Origin: Cellvibrio fontiphilus_A
GTDB lineage: Bacteria; Pseudomonadota; Gammaproteobacteria; Pseudomonadales; Cellvibrionaceae
Reading direction: 5' to 3'
Length of the DNA: 64,000 nucleotides
NCBI RefSeq assembly: GCF_042646205.1
Contig: NZ_JBHRTF010000002.1
Location: 186,001 to 250,000 of the forward strand
Part shown: piece by piece, positions 25,630 through 34,828 of the stretch
How the letters are laid out: each line of letters starts with the position of its first letter
Position numbering within the stretch: the first letter of the stretch is position 1
The notes under the pieces: generated by a model
The model's input: the letters and a program-made list of their open reading frames with translations, nothing else
What the model was told of the DNA's origin: nothing
The model's database searches: none
Made by a program: the position numbers and the translations under genes

Positions 25630-27843
25630 ATGCCCCAATCGAACCCCATTGGGCTGCGCAAATGGATCTGGCGAGCCTTCTCCCAAAGCGCCCTGATCCC
25701 CCTGCTGCTGGTGGAAACCCTGCTGATTATTGTTTATTTCTTTACTAACCATTCCATCCGCAGCGCGCAGATAGAGCATTTGCGCGGCAATGCACTCTCG
25801 GCACTGCAATCCTCGGCGCAAGTAGAAGCACGGGTAATTGATGAGCAGTTAAGCCATATCGATAGCTTGGCCGAGCTATACCGCAATCTCACCCTGCAAG
25901 CACTGCTCAAACCAGTCGAATCGGTACCTACAAACCTCGCCCTGACTGCCGAGGGCGTGCGCTACAGCCCGCGCGATGAAGGTGGTGCAGCGGTTTTCTA
26001 TTCCAATGTGACTCCAGCGGCACAGCAGGATTTGCAGAAGGTCGCCCGCCTCGCCACCATCGACCCGATTATCAAAGAGTTCAAAGAACACAATAGTTTG
26101 GTGGCGGCGCTCTACTTCAACAGCTGGGATAGCCTGAACCACATTTACCCCTGGTTTCTAACGCCTGAACAATACCCGCACAGTATGGCGATCCCCGAGT
26201 ACAACTTTTATTACCTCGCCGATGCCAAACACAACCCGCAGCGGCAAGTGGTCTGGACCGATGTATATCTGGACCCTGCCGGGCAAGGCTGGATGATGTC
26301 GGCCATAGCGCCGGTGTATCGCGGCGAGTTTTTGGAAGGTGTGGTGGGTATCGACATCACCGTGGAAGGCATATTGGAGCAGATTCGCACCGCCAAGGTT
26401 CCCTGGAACGGCTTTGCCATGCTGGTGAGCAAGGAGCTGAATATTATGGCGATGCCCGAGGCAGGCGAGCAGCGCTTTGGGGTGGATGAACTGACCCAAC
26501 ACAGCTACGCCGAAGCAGTGCGGAGCGAGCAATTCAAACCCAAGGACTTTGACCTGCGCGAGCGCGCCGACACCCGCGCCCTGAGCCCCCGCATTGTAGC
26601 GAGCAGCAGCGGCGTAGAGCGCATCACCCTCAACGGCAATCCGCACCTGGTGGCTTGGGCCAGTATTCCGGCGACCGACTGGCACTTACTCACCATCGCC
26701 GCCGAAGCGGATGTGTTTAGCCAGACCAATAGTCTGGCACAGCGTTATGCACAGATAGGTATGCTGTTGATCGCCGGGCTGATTCTCTTTTATGCCGTGT
26801 TTTTTAGCTTTATGTGGCAGCGCGCACGCCAGCTCAGCATGGCGCTGATCCAGCCGATAGAGGGCATATCCCGGATGATGGCGCAGATAGGCAAGGGCGC
26901 ACTGGACAGCAACCGGGTGGAAAGCGATATCCATGAACTGCGCGAGATGGCCAAACATACTCATGCTATTGGCGCGCAGTTAACACAGGCCGAACAGGAT
27001 CTGCGCTGCGCGCTAGTGGATGCGCGCGCCGCAAGCCACGCCAAGTCGCGCTTTATTTCCAGCATGAGCCATGAATTGCGCACGCCGCTCAATGCCATCA
27101 AGGGGTTCGCACAGCTCTTGCGCCTGCAAAAGCCAGCCAGTCATCCGGGAGAAGTGGACGAGATAGGGGAAATACTCGCCGCCAGCAACCATTTATCCCA
27201 ACTGGTGGACGACATACTCGACCTGTCCAGTCTGCAAGCAGACGCTGCCCCACTCGAATTGGAACCCATAGATATCCATCAACTATTGCAAGATTGCGCG
27301 TCCATGCTGAACCCCGAAGTGCGCAATGCAGGCCTGAGCCTCAAACTTGATATGCCCGGTCAGCCACTGTTCGCCTATACCGATAAACGTCGTTTACGCC
27401 AGATACTGCTCAACCTGCTGTCCAACGCCATCAAATACAACCGCGCAGGCGGCAGCATCAGTCTTTACACCGATGCGCTGCCTGATGGCGCGCGTATCAC
27501 GGTGAGCGACACTGGCATTGGGATTCCAGTGGATAAACAGCCCCTGCTATTTACCCCCTTTGAGCGCCTGGGCCAGGAGAACTCTTCCGTAACCGGCACC
27601 GGTATAGGCCTTAGCCTGTGCCGCGAACTGGCTGAATTATTGGGTGCGCAGCTTGGTTTTAGCAGTACCCCCGGACAAGGCAGCCGTTTTTGGCTGGAAC
27701 TCCCTTTTGCGCCACCTGCACTCGCTGTGAACACAGCAACAAACTCAATCACCCGCCCGCGCAACAATCAATCAGGCTTAAAGGATCTAACACCAAGTAC
27801 CACCCAATCATCACCTCTGGGGGAGTTAGACCATCATGCTTAG
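25630..27843 (+). CDS. Membrane sensor histidine kinase with extracytoplasmic Cache-like domain
   Basis: This hybrid-free sensor kinase has 737 residues from the ATG at 25630; a GTG 14 codons upstream is also possible. Two membrane helices (about 17-40 and 375-398) bracket a ~330-residue periplasmic sensor. Its segment WTDVYLDPAGQGWMMSAIAPVYRGEFLEGVVGIDI is typical of double-Cache domains. A HAMP-like linker follows, then HisKA with the phosphorylated His in SRFISSMSHELRTPLNAIKG. The HATPase domain has NLLSNAIKYN, VSDTGIGIP and GTGIGLSLCRELAE. The stop overlaps the start of the HD-GYP response regulator gene by 8 bases, indicating translational coupling and a cognate pair. Confidence 0.92.
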   Translation: MPQSNPIGLRKWIWRAFSQSALIPLLLVETLLIIVYFFTNHSIRSAQIEHLRGNALSALQSSAQVEARVIDEQLSHIDSLAELYRNLTLQALLKPVESVPTNLALTAEGVRYSPRDEGGAAVFYSNVTPAAQQDLQKVARLATIDPIIKEFKEHNSLVAALYFNSWDSLNHIYPWFLTPEQYPHSMAIPEYNFYYLADAKHNPQRQVVWTDVYLDPAGQGWMMSAIAPVYRGEFLEGVVGIDITVEGILEQIRTAKVPWNGFAMLVSKELNIMAMPEAGEQRFGVDELTQHSYAEAVRSEQFKPKDFDLRERADTRALSPRIVASSSGVERITLNGNPHLVAWASIPATDWHLLTIAAEADVFSQTNSLAQRYAQIGMLLIAGLILFYAVFFSFMWQRARQLSMALIQPIEGISRMMAQIGKGALDSNRVESDIHELREMAKHTHAIGAQLTQAEQDLRCALVDARAASHAKSRFISSMSHELRTPLNAIKGFAQLLRLQKPASHPGEVDEIGEILAASNHLSQLVDDILDLSSLQADAAPLELEPIDIHQLLQDCASMLNPEVRNAGLSLKLDMPGQPLFAYTDKRRLRQILLNLLSNAIKYNRAGGSISLYTDALPDGARITVSDTGIGIPVDKQPLLFTPFERLGQENSSVTGTGIGLSLCRELAELLGAQLGFSSTPGQGSRFWLELPFAPPALAVNTATNSITRPRNNQSGLKDLTPSTTQSSPLGELDHHA

Positions 27844-28921
27844 CCAAGAACTGCGTGCCGCCACGATTGTCATCATCGACGACATAGGCACTAACATCCG
27901 CTTGCTGGAGTCCAGCCTGAAGGCCTTTGGCTTACGTTATATCCATAGTTTTAGCGACCCGGTAGCGGGATTGGATTGGTTGCAGAACAACCATTGGGAT
28001 TTGCTGTTACTCGATTTGGATATGCCGCGTATGGACGGCTTTGAGCTATTGGCGCGCCTGGCCCCCAATAGCGGGCAACCGGTGATTATTCTCACCGCGC
28101 TGGGCAGTCAGGTTGACCGCCAGCGCGGCCTGCATCTGGGCGCTAACGACTATCTTTGTAAACCGCTCGATTTGTCAGAGCTGGTGCTGCGCATTCGCAA
28201 CAATTTACAGCTGGGGCTGACCTTCCAAAAACTACAGGAAGAGCGCGACACACTCGATCAAAAAGTGCTTGAGCGCACGCGAGAGCTGCAGGCCAGCTTC
28301 ACCAGCCTGATCCATACCATGGCGCGTGCGGCAGCGTTCAAAGATACTGAAACCGGCAACCATATTATCCGGATTGGCGAGATGGCCGCCCTGATCGCAC
28401 GCGAACTGGGCCAGCCTGAAACCTGGGTGGAAGACATAAGGCTCGCTGCCCCCATGCACGACGTGGGTAAAATCGGCATTCCCGATGTAGTGCTCAACAA
28501 AAACGGCAAACTCACGCCAGAAGAGCGCGAGCTAATGAAAACCCATGCGCGCATTGGTTTTGACATTCTGCGCAATGAAAACAACAGTGCGATGATTAAC
28601 ATGGCGGCAGAGATAGCCCTCAATCATCACGAATATTGGGATGGTTCAGGCTACCCCCAGGGTCTCAGCGGCGAGGCGATTCCACTGTCGGCACGCATAG
28701 TGGCACTCTGCGATGTCTACGATGCACTGCGCGCCAAACGCCCCTATAAAACGGCATGGACACACAAAGAAGCCCTGAATCATATAGTTCAGGGAGCCGG
28801 GAGCCATTTCGACCCCATACTGGTCGAGCTGTTCAGTCGCCTGCATGACTCGCTGGAGCAGATTATTGCGCAGTATCAGGAACAATCCGAACCACCGCTA
28901 AAACGCTGCGGTTTGAATTAA
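27836..28921 (+). CDS. Response regulator with HD-GYP cyclic-di-GMP phosphodiesterase domain
   Basis: This 361-aa two-domain protein has a receiver domain (residues about 12-125) with the phospho-accepting Asp in LLLLDLDMPRMDGFELL and the Lys in LGANDYLCKPLDL. A short coiled coil (FQKLQEERDTLDQKVLERTRELQ) leads to an HD-GYP domain. Its motifs are intact: ETGNHIIRIG, the HD pair and metal ligands in MHDVGKIGIPD, and HHEYWDGSGYPQGLSGEAIP. Such RpfG-like proteins degrade cyclic-di-GMP when phosphorylated. Its ATG lies inside the 3' end of the kinase gene, so the two form a two-component system. Confidence 0.95.
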   Translation: MLSQELRAATIVIIDDIGTNIRLLESSLKAFGLRYIHSFSDPVAGLDWLQNNHWDLLLLDLDMPRMDGFELLARLAPNSGQPVIILTALGSQVDRQRGLHLGANDYLCKPLDLSELVLRIRNNLQLGLTFQKLQEERDTLDQKVLERTRELQASFTSLIHTMARAAAFKDTETGNHIIRIGEMAALIARELGQPETWVEDIRLAAPMHDVGKIGIPDVVLNKNGKLTPEERELMKTHARIGFDILRNENNSAMINMAAEIALNHHEYWDGSGYPQGLSGEAIPLSARIVALCDVYDALRAKRPYKTAWTHKEALNHIVQGAGSHFDPILVELFSRLHDSLEQIIAQYQEQSEPPLKRCGLN

Positions 28922-29158
28922 TTTGAACCAATAAGCCCCGCGTACAATCTCCCCCAAGGCGCTGTAAAATCTCCCCAAGGGGTTACAGGCGCCTTCGGTT
29001 TTGGCCTGCGCAGTGGTATGATGCGCGCCTTTTTCAGCCTGCCGATGCGCCTTTTTTAGCCAATAAGCTTATTAAATGCCGGCCCTTTCCGTCCCTGTTT
29101 GCTAACCACGACTCGCAGCGACGCGCTGAGCGACTTTCCCACTTTTGGAGTTGTTCCC

Positions 29159-30388
29159 ATGAGCAAGACCTCGTTAGACAAGAGCAAAATCAAATTTCTG
29201 CTGCTGGAAGGCGTTCACCAATCAGCGGTGGACACCCTGAACGAGCAGGGTTACACCAACATCGAATACCTGAAAACTGCACTCGGCGAAGATGAGCTGA
29301 TTGCAAAAATCCAGGACGCGCATTTTGTTGGCCTGCGCTCGCGCACCCAGCTGACCCGTCGCGTGTTTGAAAACGCGCCCAAACTGATCGCCGCCGGTTG
29401 TTTCTGTATCGGCACCAATCAGGTGGATTTAAAAGCGGCGCAAGAACACGGCGTGGCGGTATTTAACGCGCCCTACTCCAACACCCGCTCGGTCGCTGAA
29501 TTGGTGATTGCCGAGGCGATTTTGCTGCTGCGCAATATCCCGCAGAAAAACGCGGTATGCCATCGCGGCGGCTGGGACAAATCGGCCGTTGGCTCTTACG
29601 AGATTCGCGGCAAAACCCTGGGTTTGATCGGCTACGGTTCGATTGGTAGCCAAACCAGCGTGCTGGCTGAATCGCTTGGTATGAATGTGCAGTTTTATGA
29701 TGTGATCACTAAATTGCCGCTGGGCAACGCTACCCAGATCCGCAGCCTGGACGACCTGCTTGCCACTTCCGATATTATCAGCCTGCACGTCCCCGAAACC
29801 CAATCCACCCAAATGATGATTGGCGCGCGCGAACTCGGCCTGATGAAACAAGGCGCGATTCTGATCAATGCCTCACGCGGCACGGTGGTCGATATTGATG
29901 CGCTGGCAGAGGCGATTAAATCCGGCCACCTGTCAGGCGCTGCTATCGATGTATTCCCGGAAGAACCTAAAGCCAATGGCGATGAATTTATTAGCCCGCT
30001 GCGCGGCCTGGACAATGTGATCCTCACCCCGCACATCGGCGGTTCCACCATGGAAGCGCAAGCCAACATTGGTATTGAAGTGGCGGAAAAACTCATCAAG
30101 TACTCGGACAACGGCACCACCACCAGCTCGGTCAACTTCCCCGAAGTTGCCCTGCCCGGTCACCCAGACGCACACCGCTTGCTGCACGTTCACGCCAACG
30201 TGCCGGGCGTACTGTCCAAGATCAACAAGATCTTCTCCGACAACCAGATCAACATCGCCTCGCAATACCTGCAAACCAACGACAAAGTGGGTTATGTGGT
30301 GGTGGATATCCACTCACCTTACGATGAAGTCGCGCTGGAGCAGTTGAAGAATATTGAAGGGACGATTCGTTGCAGAGTGTTGTTTTAA
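29159..30388 (+). CDS. serA: D-3-phosphoglycerate dehydrogenase
   Basis: This 409-aa NAD-dependent enzyme oxidises 3-phosphoglycerate to 3-phosphohydroxypyruvate, the first step of serine synthesis. The catalytic domain has GLRSRTQLTRRVFENAPKL. The nucleotide-binding fold is LGLIGYGSIGSQTSVLAESLG, the catalytic Arg is in INASRGTVVD, and the catalytic His is in LTPHIGGSTMEAQ. A C-terminal ACT domain (HVHANVPGVLSKINKIFSDNQ) binds serine for feedback inhibition. The ATG at 29159 gives MSKTSLDKSKIKFLLLEG, like E. coli SerA (410 aa). The frame extends upstream but without family similarity. Confidence 0.97.
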   Translation: MSKTSLDKSKIKFLLLEGVHQSAVDTLNEQGYTNIEYLKTALGEDELIAKIQDAHFVGLRSRTQLTRRVFENAPKLIAAGCFCIGTNQVDLKAAQEHGVAVFNAPYSNTRSVAELVIAEAILLLRNIPQKNAVCHRGGWDKSAVGSYEIRGKTLGLIGYGSIGSQTSVLAESLGMNVQFYDVITKLPLGNATQIRSLDDLLATSDIISLHVPETQSTQMMIGARELGLMKQGAILINASRGTVVDIDALAEAIKSGHLSGAAIDVFPEEPKANGDEFISPLRGLDNVILTPHIGGSTMEAQANIGIEVAEKLIKYSDNGTTTSSVNFPEVALPGHPDAHRLLHVHANVPGVLSKINKIFSDNQINIASQYLQTNDKVGYVVVDIHSPYDEVALEQLKNIEGTIRCRVLF

Positions 30389-30419
30389 TCGATCAATAAT
30401 CTGCACCAATAACTCTCAA

Positions 30420-30491
30420 CAATAACTCTCAACAATAAAAAACGCCGCGCTCAGCAATGAACGCGGCGTTTTTTATTGTTGAGAGTTATTG
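30420..30491. terminator. Bidirectional terminator with a 30-bp perfect stem
   Basis: The left arm 30420-30449 and right arm 30462-30491 are exact complements, with a 12-base loop. The GC core is AACGCCGCG/CGCGGCGTT, flanked by A and T runs, so it acts as a terminator for serA and the convergent DUF368 gene. The outer AATAACTCTCAAC segment is also tandemly duplicated just to the left. Confidence 0.9.
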
Positions 30492-30526
30492 GTGAGCGTT
30501 GTTAGCGCGGCTTTAATCGCGGGCAA

Positions 30527-31510
30527 CTAGCCGTGGCGCCGCTTGATCCACATGGCGATCAGTTCAACCCCGAGCACCAGAGCAACGCCCAAACCGGCCC
30601 AGACTACCGCCAGGAGAATCGTGGGTTCATGACCGGTAGCCGCCAGATAATTCAGCGGATTCAAGTTTTCCTGCTGCAGCACCACAACACGCCCATGGCT
30701 ATCGGTAGTGGTCAACAGTGCGTTTTTCCAAGGCCAGGTGACATAGAGTGAGCCGATCAAAAAACCGATCAATACAGATAGGGTTTGATTGTGATAGGAC
30801 CGCAGTAACCACAGCAGGAAGCGCGAGAAAGCCACCAGTCCACAAATGCAGCCGGCACCAAACCACAGTAATTTATCTATTTCCAGGTTGTGGATTGCGC
30901 GTAAAAAAACCGGGTAGAGCCCCACCAGCAGCAAAATGAAACTGCCGGAAATACCGGGAAGAATCATGGCGCAAATCGCCACAAAACCGCCCAGAAAGAG
31001 AATCCAACCATGGTCGGGGAGTTGGGCTGGTGCCATGTGCGCTACCGCCAGAATAAAACCTATACCCGCCAACAGGCCAACCGCTTCGCTCACCCCCCAA
31101 CCGCGCTGTTCGCGTACCAAGTGGTAAATGGACGCGGCGACAAGCCCGGAGAAAAATGCCCAAACCAGAATCGGGTAAGTGTCCATGGCCACTAACACCA
31201 CCGCCGCAAATGTTTTGAGGCTAATCAGAATGCCGCCAAACAGGGCGACCAGAAAATTACCGTTGATGTACTGCCAGGTTTTTACTATCCCTTCGCGCTT
31301 CAAGCGCAGCAACACCGCCGGGGTACAGCGCTTGAGCGAACTGAGCCATTCATCGTAAATACCGGTAATAAAAGCAATAGTGCCCCCGGATACGCCGGGC
31401 ACTACATCAGCCGCGCCCATACACAAGCCCTTGAGCAGCACAAACAAATAATCTTTGAGGCTGCGCCCTGGCTGGTGGAGTGTCATGTCCTGTTGATCGG
31501 GAGTTGTCAT
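30527..31510 (-). CDS. DUF368 membrane protein (PopT-like undecaprenyl-phosphate transporter)
   Basis: This 327-aa inner-membrane protein has about eight to nine helices. Family signatures are GLCMGAADVVPGVSGGTIAFITGIY and the second related half ILPGISGSFILLLVGLYP, showing the internal duplication of DUF368. Some DUF368 members (PopT) recycle undecaprenyl phosphate across the membrane for cell-wall and surface-polymer synthesis. Assignment to that role here rests on family only. The start was set at the ATG 31510, with a TTG two codons earlier rejected. It lies between serA and a lipase-like gene on the same strand as the latter. Confidence 0.88.
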   Translation of the reverse strand: MTTPDQQDMTLHQPGRSLKDYLFVLLKGLCMGAADVVPGVSGGTIAFITGIYDEWLSSLKRCTPAVLLRLKREGIVKTWQYINGNFLVALFGGILISLKTFAAVVLVAMDTYPILVWAFFSGLVAASIYHLVREQRGWGVSEAVGLLAGIGFILAVAHMAPAQLPDHGWILFLGGFVAICAMILPGISGSFILLLVGLYPVFLRAIHNLEIDKLLWFGAGCICGLVAFSRFLLWLLRSYHNQTLSVLIGFLIGSLYVTWPWKNALLTTTDSHGRVVVLQQENLNPLNYLAATGHEPTILLAVVWAGLGVALVLGVELIAMWIKRRHG

Positions 31511-31603
31511 AATCAAGTCTCGCCTGTGGCCTGTTCTGGCCGGGTTAATGTGCAGGGGTAAAAGTGCGGGGGAGTTTGCCTGAAAGCGCTTGGCGGCAAC
31601 AGG

Positions 31604-32575
31604 CTAGACGTTAAAAAAGTGGCGTTGTATCGCATCAAACACTTGTGCGCGAGCGGCGGGAATTTCATTGACCAATTGATGCCCGGCGGCGGGAACATAC
31701 ACCAGCTGCGCGCGCGGTAATTTACGTAGGATCAGCCGCGTATTGTAGCGCCAGGCCACCGTCATATCGGCCGTGCCCTGTACCAGCAGCAGCTCATCCT
31801 CGCGCGCCGAAAACTGCAGGAATTGGCGATGCCAGTTTTTCATCGCCCCCACCCAGCGCACCGACAGTTTTTTGGATTGCAAACAGTCATGCTCATCGAT
31901 AAAGCGGATAAATTGCTCATCCCGCGAGCTGCGTGAATGACCGCGTGGCAGCTGTTTTACCCAGGGGTGCAAGAGCCAATACAACACCCGGCCAGACCAC
32001 CAGCCACGCGGCAAAATCAGCGGCGCACAAAGCGCAGTGCGCGCAAAGCGGGGCGGATAGCGCCACAGGTGGTTGAGCAATACTGCGCCGCCGGTACTTT
32101 GCCCCACCGCATAATAGGGCGATGGCAATAACCGCTGCGCCTGCTGTAACAACTGCTCCAGCACATCGGCATACTGATCAAAGGAATCTATAGCGGCGCG
32201 TTCGCCACTGCTTAAACCGTGGCCGGGTAAATCAAACGCCAGCACCGCCAAGCCCTGCTGTAAACCAAAGGCAATCACATGGTCAAAAATCCCCAGGTGA
32301 TCGTAATACCCATGCACCACAACCAGTGTGCCGCGCGGTTTGGGGGGCAGCCAATAGTGGGTGGCGATGGTAAAACCAGCCGCGCTGATGGCACCAAAGC
32401 CATGAACCAATGCGCTATCGACGGCGGCAAAATTGATCCGGTAATAGTCCAGATACTGCTGTGCCGGCACCGTCTTGGCCCAGACCATATCCTGCGATGG
32501 TTCAAACCCCAGCGCAGGCAGTTGTGCCATCAGTGCCTGGGCATCTGTCAGTGAAAACGATGTGGCGCTATTCAT
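31604..32575 (-). CDS. Alpha/beta hydrolase (monoacylglycerol-lipase-like)
   Basis: This 323-aa alpha/beta hydrolase has its nucleophile elbow in YYAVGQSTGGAVLLNH (Gly-Gln-Ser-Thr-Gly). The oxyanion region is VVVHGYYDHLGIF, the acid is in LLVQGTADMTVAW, and the catalytic His is in AAGHQLVNE. This order fits the Hydrolase_4/monoacylglycerol lipase group, so lysophospholipid or monoglyceride hydrolysis is likely. There is no signal peptide. The start is the ATG at 32575; the frame has a TTG three codons earlier. Two box-like sequences (see 32590-32619) lie immediately upstream, between it and the divergent AraC-type regulator. Confidence 0.85.
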   Translation of the reverse strand: MNSATSFSLTDAQALMAQLPALGFEPSQDMVWAKTVPAQQYLDYYRINFAAVDSALVHGFGAISAAGFTIATHYWLPPKPRGTLVVVHGYYDHLGIFDHVIAFGLQQGLAVLAFDLPGHGLSSGERAAIDSFDQYADVLEQLLQQAQRLLPSPYYAVGQSTGGAVLLNHLWRYPPRFARTALCAPLILPRGWWSGRVLYWLLHPWVKQLPRGHSRSSRDEQFIRFIDEHDCLQSKKLSVRWVGAMKNWHRQFLQFSAREDELLLVQGTADMTVAWRYNTRLILRKLPRAQLVYVPAAGHQLVNEIPAARAQVFDAIQRHFFNV

Positions 32576-32589
32576 AGAGAGCAATTCAT

Positions 32590-32619
32590 AAACTGGGACA
32601 TCCCGGCATAAAGTGGGCC
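32590..32619. promoter_or_regulatory. Pair of regulator-box-like sequences upstream of the AraC-type gene
   Basis: AAACTGGGAC (32590-32599) and AAAGTGGGCC (32610-32619) each differ by one base from AAAGTGGGAC, the complement of the GTCCCACTTT box found upstream of the GH16 gene. They are 20 bp apart (about two helical turns), in the space between the hydrolase and regulator genes. Regulation by the adjacent gene product is a hypothesis. Confidence 0.4.
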
Positions 32620-32749
32620 TTACAAAATGGCCACAACATTGGCGCTAAACATCAACTATAATTCAGCTCCCGATGGGATATAAACCCAATCAACCATTAA
32701 AACACTTATAACAACGACAATTACAAAGACAACCCCGGGCTAGGACTCT

Positions 32750-33895
32750 ATGCAGAATTACATATTTAATATCCACGACGTGGTGCTGTTTATGACCGTC
32801 GCGGAATGTTTCCTGCTTGTTATTTTTCAGGCAATTCTTCCGGTCAAAAATCAACTCGCCAACCGCTTGCTCAGTATTTTCCTCGTCTCTATTGCCATCA
32901 GCTCCGCCTGTATTTTGGTGCTGTGGAATGACAATGTGAGTTTGTTCCGGTTGTTCGACGAAACCCTGTTGCCATATTTTTTAGTGAGTGCGCAACTGCT
33001 TAAAGGCCCTATGCTGCTGCTCTACGTAGTGGCGCTCACCCAGGACTCTTTTAAACTCGAACGACGCCATTTGTTACACGCAATTCCTATTGTGATTGCC
33101 CTGGGCTGGCTGCTGGTTTTTGGCATCAATGGCTCGGATTTGAGTTTTAAAACGCTGGATCAACAACAGCTCGCCAATGCGGTCTGGCACTTTATAAAAG
33201 TCATGCCGTTCTTTTACGGTGTTATGGCATTTAATAAAGTGCGTTTGTATCTGATCAACCTGCAAGATCAGTACTCCACTTTTTCCTCTACCGAACCCAG
33301 TTGGTTAAAAACCCTGAGTTTGGGTTTTTTGATTACCTGGAGCTTTTCCATTCTGGTACACGTGGTAGCCAATACGATTGAATCGCCGCGCATTTCCGAT
33401 GTGATTGGCATCACCGAAAACTATATTGTTTTTATCCTGATCAATGCGCTGTTTATCAATAGTGTGGTGCACACCCACAAGCTGCTCACCACCAAACCGG
33501 ATTTGGGCAAAGACGTCAAAGTGGATGAAAAACTCACTGACACTGCAATCCAAAAAGTTCAGCAGGGCATGGAAACCCAGAAATTATTCCTGAAACAAAA
33601 CCTGAATATCGAAGAGTTTTCCAAGCGCATTCATTTACCCGTTAAAGAAGTTTCTGCAGTGATTAACAAACACTACGGGACTAACTTTTTTGAATTTATG
33701 AATAGCTACAGAGTGGAAGAAGCAAAACGTTTGTTGGGCGATAGCCAACACGCCGAGATGACGGTCATGGATGTGTTACTGCATGCGGGCTTTAATAGTA
33801 AGTCTGCATTTCACCGGTTTTTTAACCGTTTAGTGGGCATGTCGCCCACGGAGTACCGCAAACAACACCTTCATAAAGAATCCAAAAACGTTTAA
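32750..33895 (+). CDS. Membrane-anchored AraC-family transcriptional regulator
   Basis: This 381-aa protein has an N-terminal region with about six to seven hydrophobic helices (residues about 10-240). A cytoplasmic linker follows, then a C-terminal AraC/XylS helix-turn-helix domain (about 275-375). Two helix-turn-helix units are visible (NLNIEEFSKRIHLPVKEVSA and VMDVLLHAGFNSKSAFHRFF), followed by the family-typical RLVGMSPTEYRKQH. Such membrane-embedded AraC regulators are common in polysaccharide-degrading Gammaproteobacteria and Bacteroidetes near glycan loci. It is a candidate controller of the boxes described at 36.6-37.0 kb and 47.7-48.1 kb, but no direct link is shown. Confidence 0.9.
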   Translation: MQNYIFNIHDVVLFMTVAECFLLVIFQAILPVKNQLANRLLSIFLVSIAISSACILVLWNDNVSLFRLFDETLLPYFLVSAQLLKGPMLLLYVVALTQDSFKLERRHLLHAIPIVIALGWLLVFGINGSDLSFKTLDQQQLANAVWHFIKVMPFFYGVMAFNKVRLYLINLQDQYSTFSSTEPSWLKTLSLGFLITWSFSILVHVVANTIESPRISDVIGITENYIVFILINALFINSVVHTHKLLTTKPDLGKDVKVDEKLTDTAIQKVQQGMETQKLFLKQNLNIEEFSKRIHLPVKEVSAVINKHYGTNFFEFMNSYRVEEAKRLLGDSQHAEMTVMDVLLHAGFNSKSAFHRFFNRLVGMSPTEYRKQHLHKESKNV

Positions 33896-33902
33896 AAAAA
33901 CA

Positions 33903-33940
33903 CTAAAAAAAATGCCAGTTTTGCACTGGCATTTTTTTTG
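33903..33940. terminator. Bidirectional terminator
   Basis: The stem AATGCCAGT/ACTGGCATT, flanked by A and T runs, serves the AraC-type gene and the convergent PEP-CTERM gene. Confidence 0.9.
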
Positions 33941-33962
33941 GGCTAACTGCAACAACCAAACG

Positions 33963-34655
33963 CTAGGCGCGCATCTTGCGCAGGCGAATCAAACCCAATA
34001 ACCCGAGTGCGCCAAAGAGTAAACCCATGGTCGCCGGTTCAGAGACTTCTTGAGGCGGGTTTACATCCGGCAATTTATTGATGACAAACGCATTGTTGTA
34101 AGAATAAAAATGCGCGTTGCGCCCGCCGGTAATGGTGAAGTGCGCATAGCTATTCAGGCCCATCCCATCGTGCTCAATGGTTTGATTGAAATCCAGACTG
34201 GGCACAAATGCAGACGTGTTGCTAAACGCATATTGCTGCCCCCAAATCAAATCACCATTTGCTACTGAGCCGCGCTGCTCAGTCCATAACAAATCCTGAC
34301 CGCCACCCAGCGTGGAGAGCTGGTCAAACAATGTTTGGCGGCCATAGGAGGTTGCATCGACATCAAAGGTGACGCTGTAACCATTCACTGTGACAGTGTT
34401 AGTAAATGCTGGGCCGAATCCCGACATCTCTGTAAAAAAAGAATTGCCGGAGTTTATGGTCCACAGGGCCGGGTCAGTGTTGGCAGTAATCGATTGGGTA
34501 AAACCAAGACCCGCGAGATTTTGGTTAGCCACACCAAATACGCCGGTATTATCGAAACCGTAATCGATAATGCCAGAGAAGGTGACTACCCAAGCAGAAG
34601 CATTAAGTGCAAAAGTACTTAACGCGAGAGTGGCAAAAAGTTTTTTAAGATTCAT
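33963..34655 (-). CDS. PEP-CTERM sorting-domain protein, unknown function
   Basis: This 230-aa exported protein has a signal peptide MNLKKLFATLALSTFALNASA. The body (VTFSGIIDYGFDNTGVFG..., SFDFNQ-like repeats) is typical of PEP-CTERM proteins of unknown role. The C terminus EPATMGLLFGALGLLGLIRL followed by RKMRA is a PEP-CTERM signal. An AGGTAA ribosome site precedes the ATG. It is the second such protein in the window, and no exosortase is nearby. Confidence 0.8.
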   Translation of the reverse strand: MNLKKLFATLALSTFALNASAWVVTFSGIIDYGFDNTGVFGVANQNLAGLGFTQSITANTDPALWTINSGNSFFTEMSGFGPAFTNTVTVNGYSVTFDVDATSYGRQTLFDQLSTLGGGQDLLWTEQRGSVANGDLIWGQQYAFSNTSAFVPSLDFNQTIEHDGMGLNSYAHFTITGGRNAHFYSYNNAFVINKLPDVNPPQEVSEPATMGLLFGALGLLGLIRLRKMRA

Positions 34656-34828
34656 GAGATTTACCTGGTGTGTTTTAACGATTTCACTTGTGCCACTTCC
34701 ATTTGGACGTTTGTATTGTTGCGTTGCGGATTAAACAGTGCCGGAAGCTCCCAAACCCTGTTTAACCCGCAACACTTCTCGTTGCTGCGAAACGTTTAAT
34801 TACTCAGGTGCATGTAATTACCTTGTAT

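Noticed and set aside
34656..34828. TTTCACTTGTGCC-type sequences upstream of the PEP-CTERM gene as extra regulator boxes
   Set aside because: They match the box only weakly and lack spacing or order seen elsewhere.
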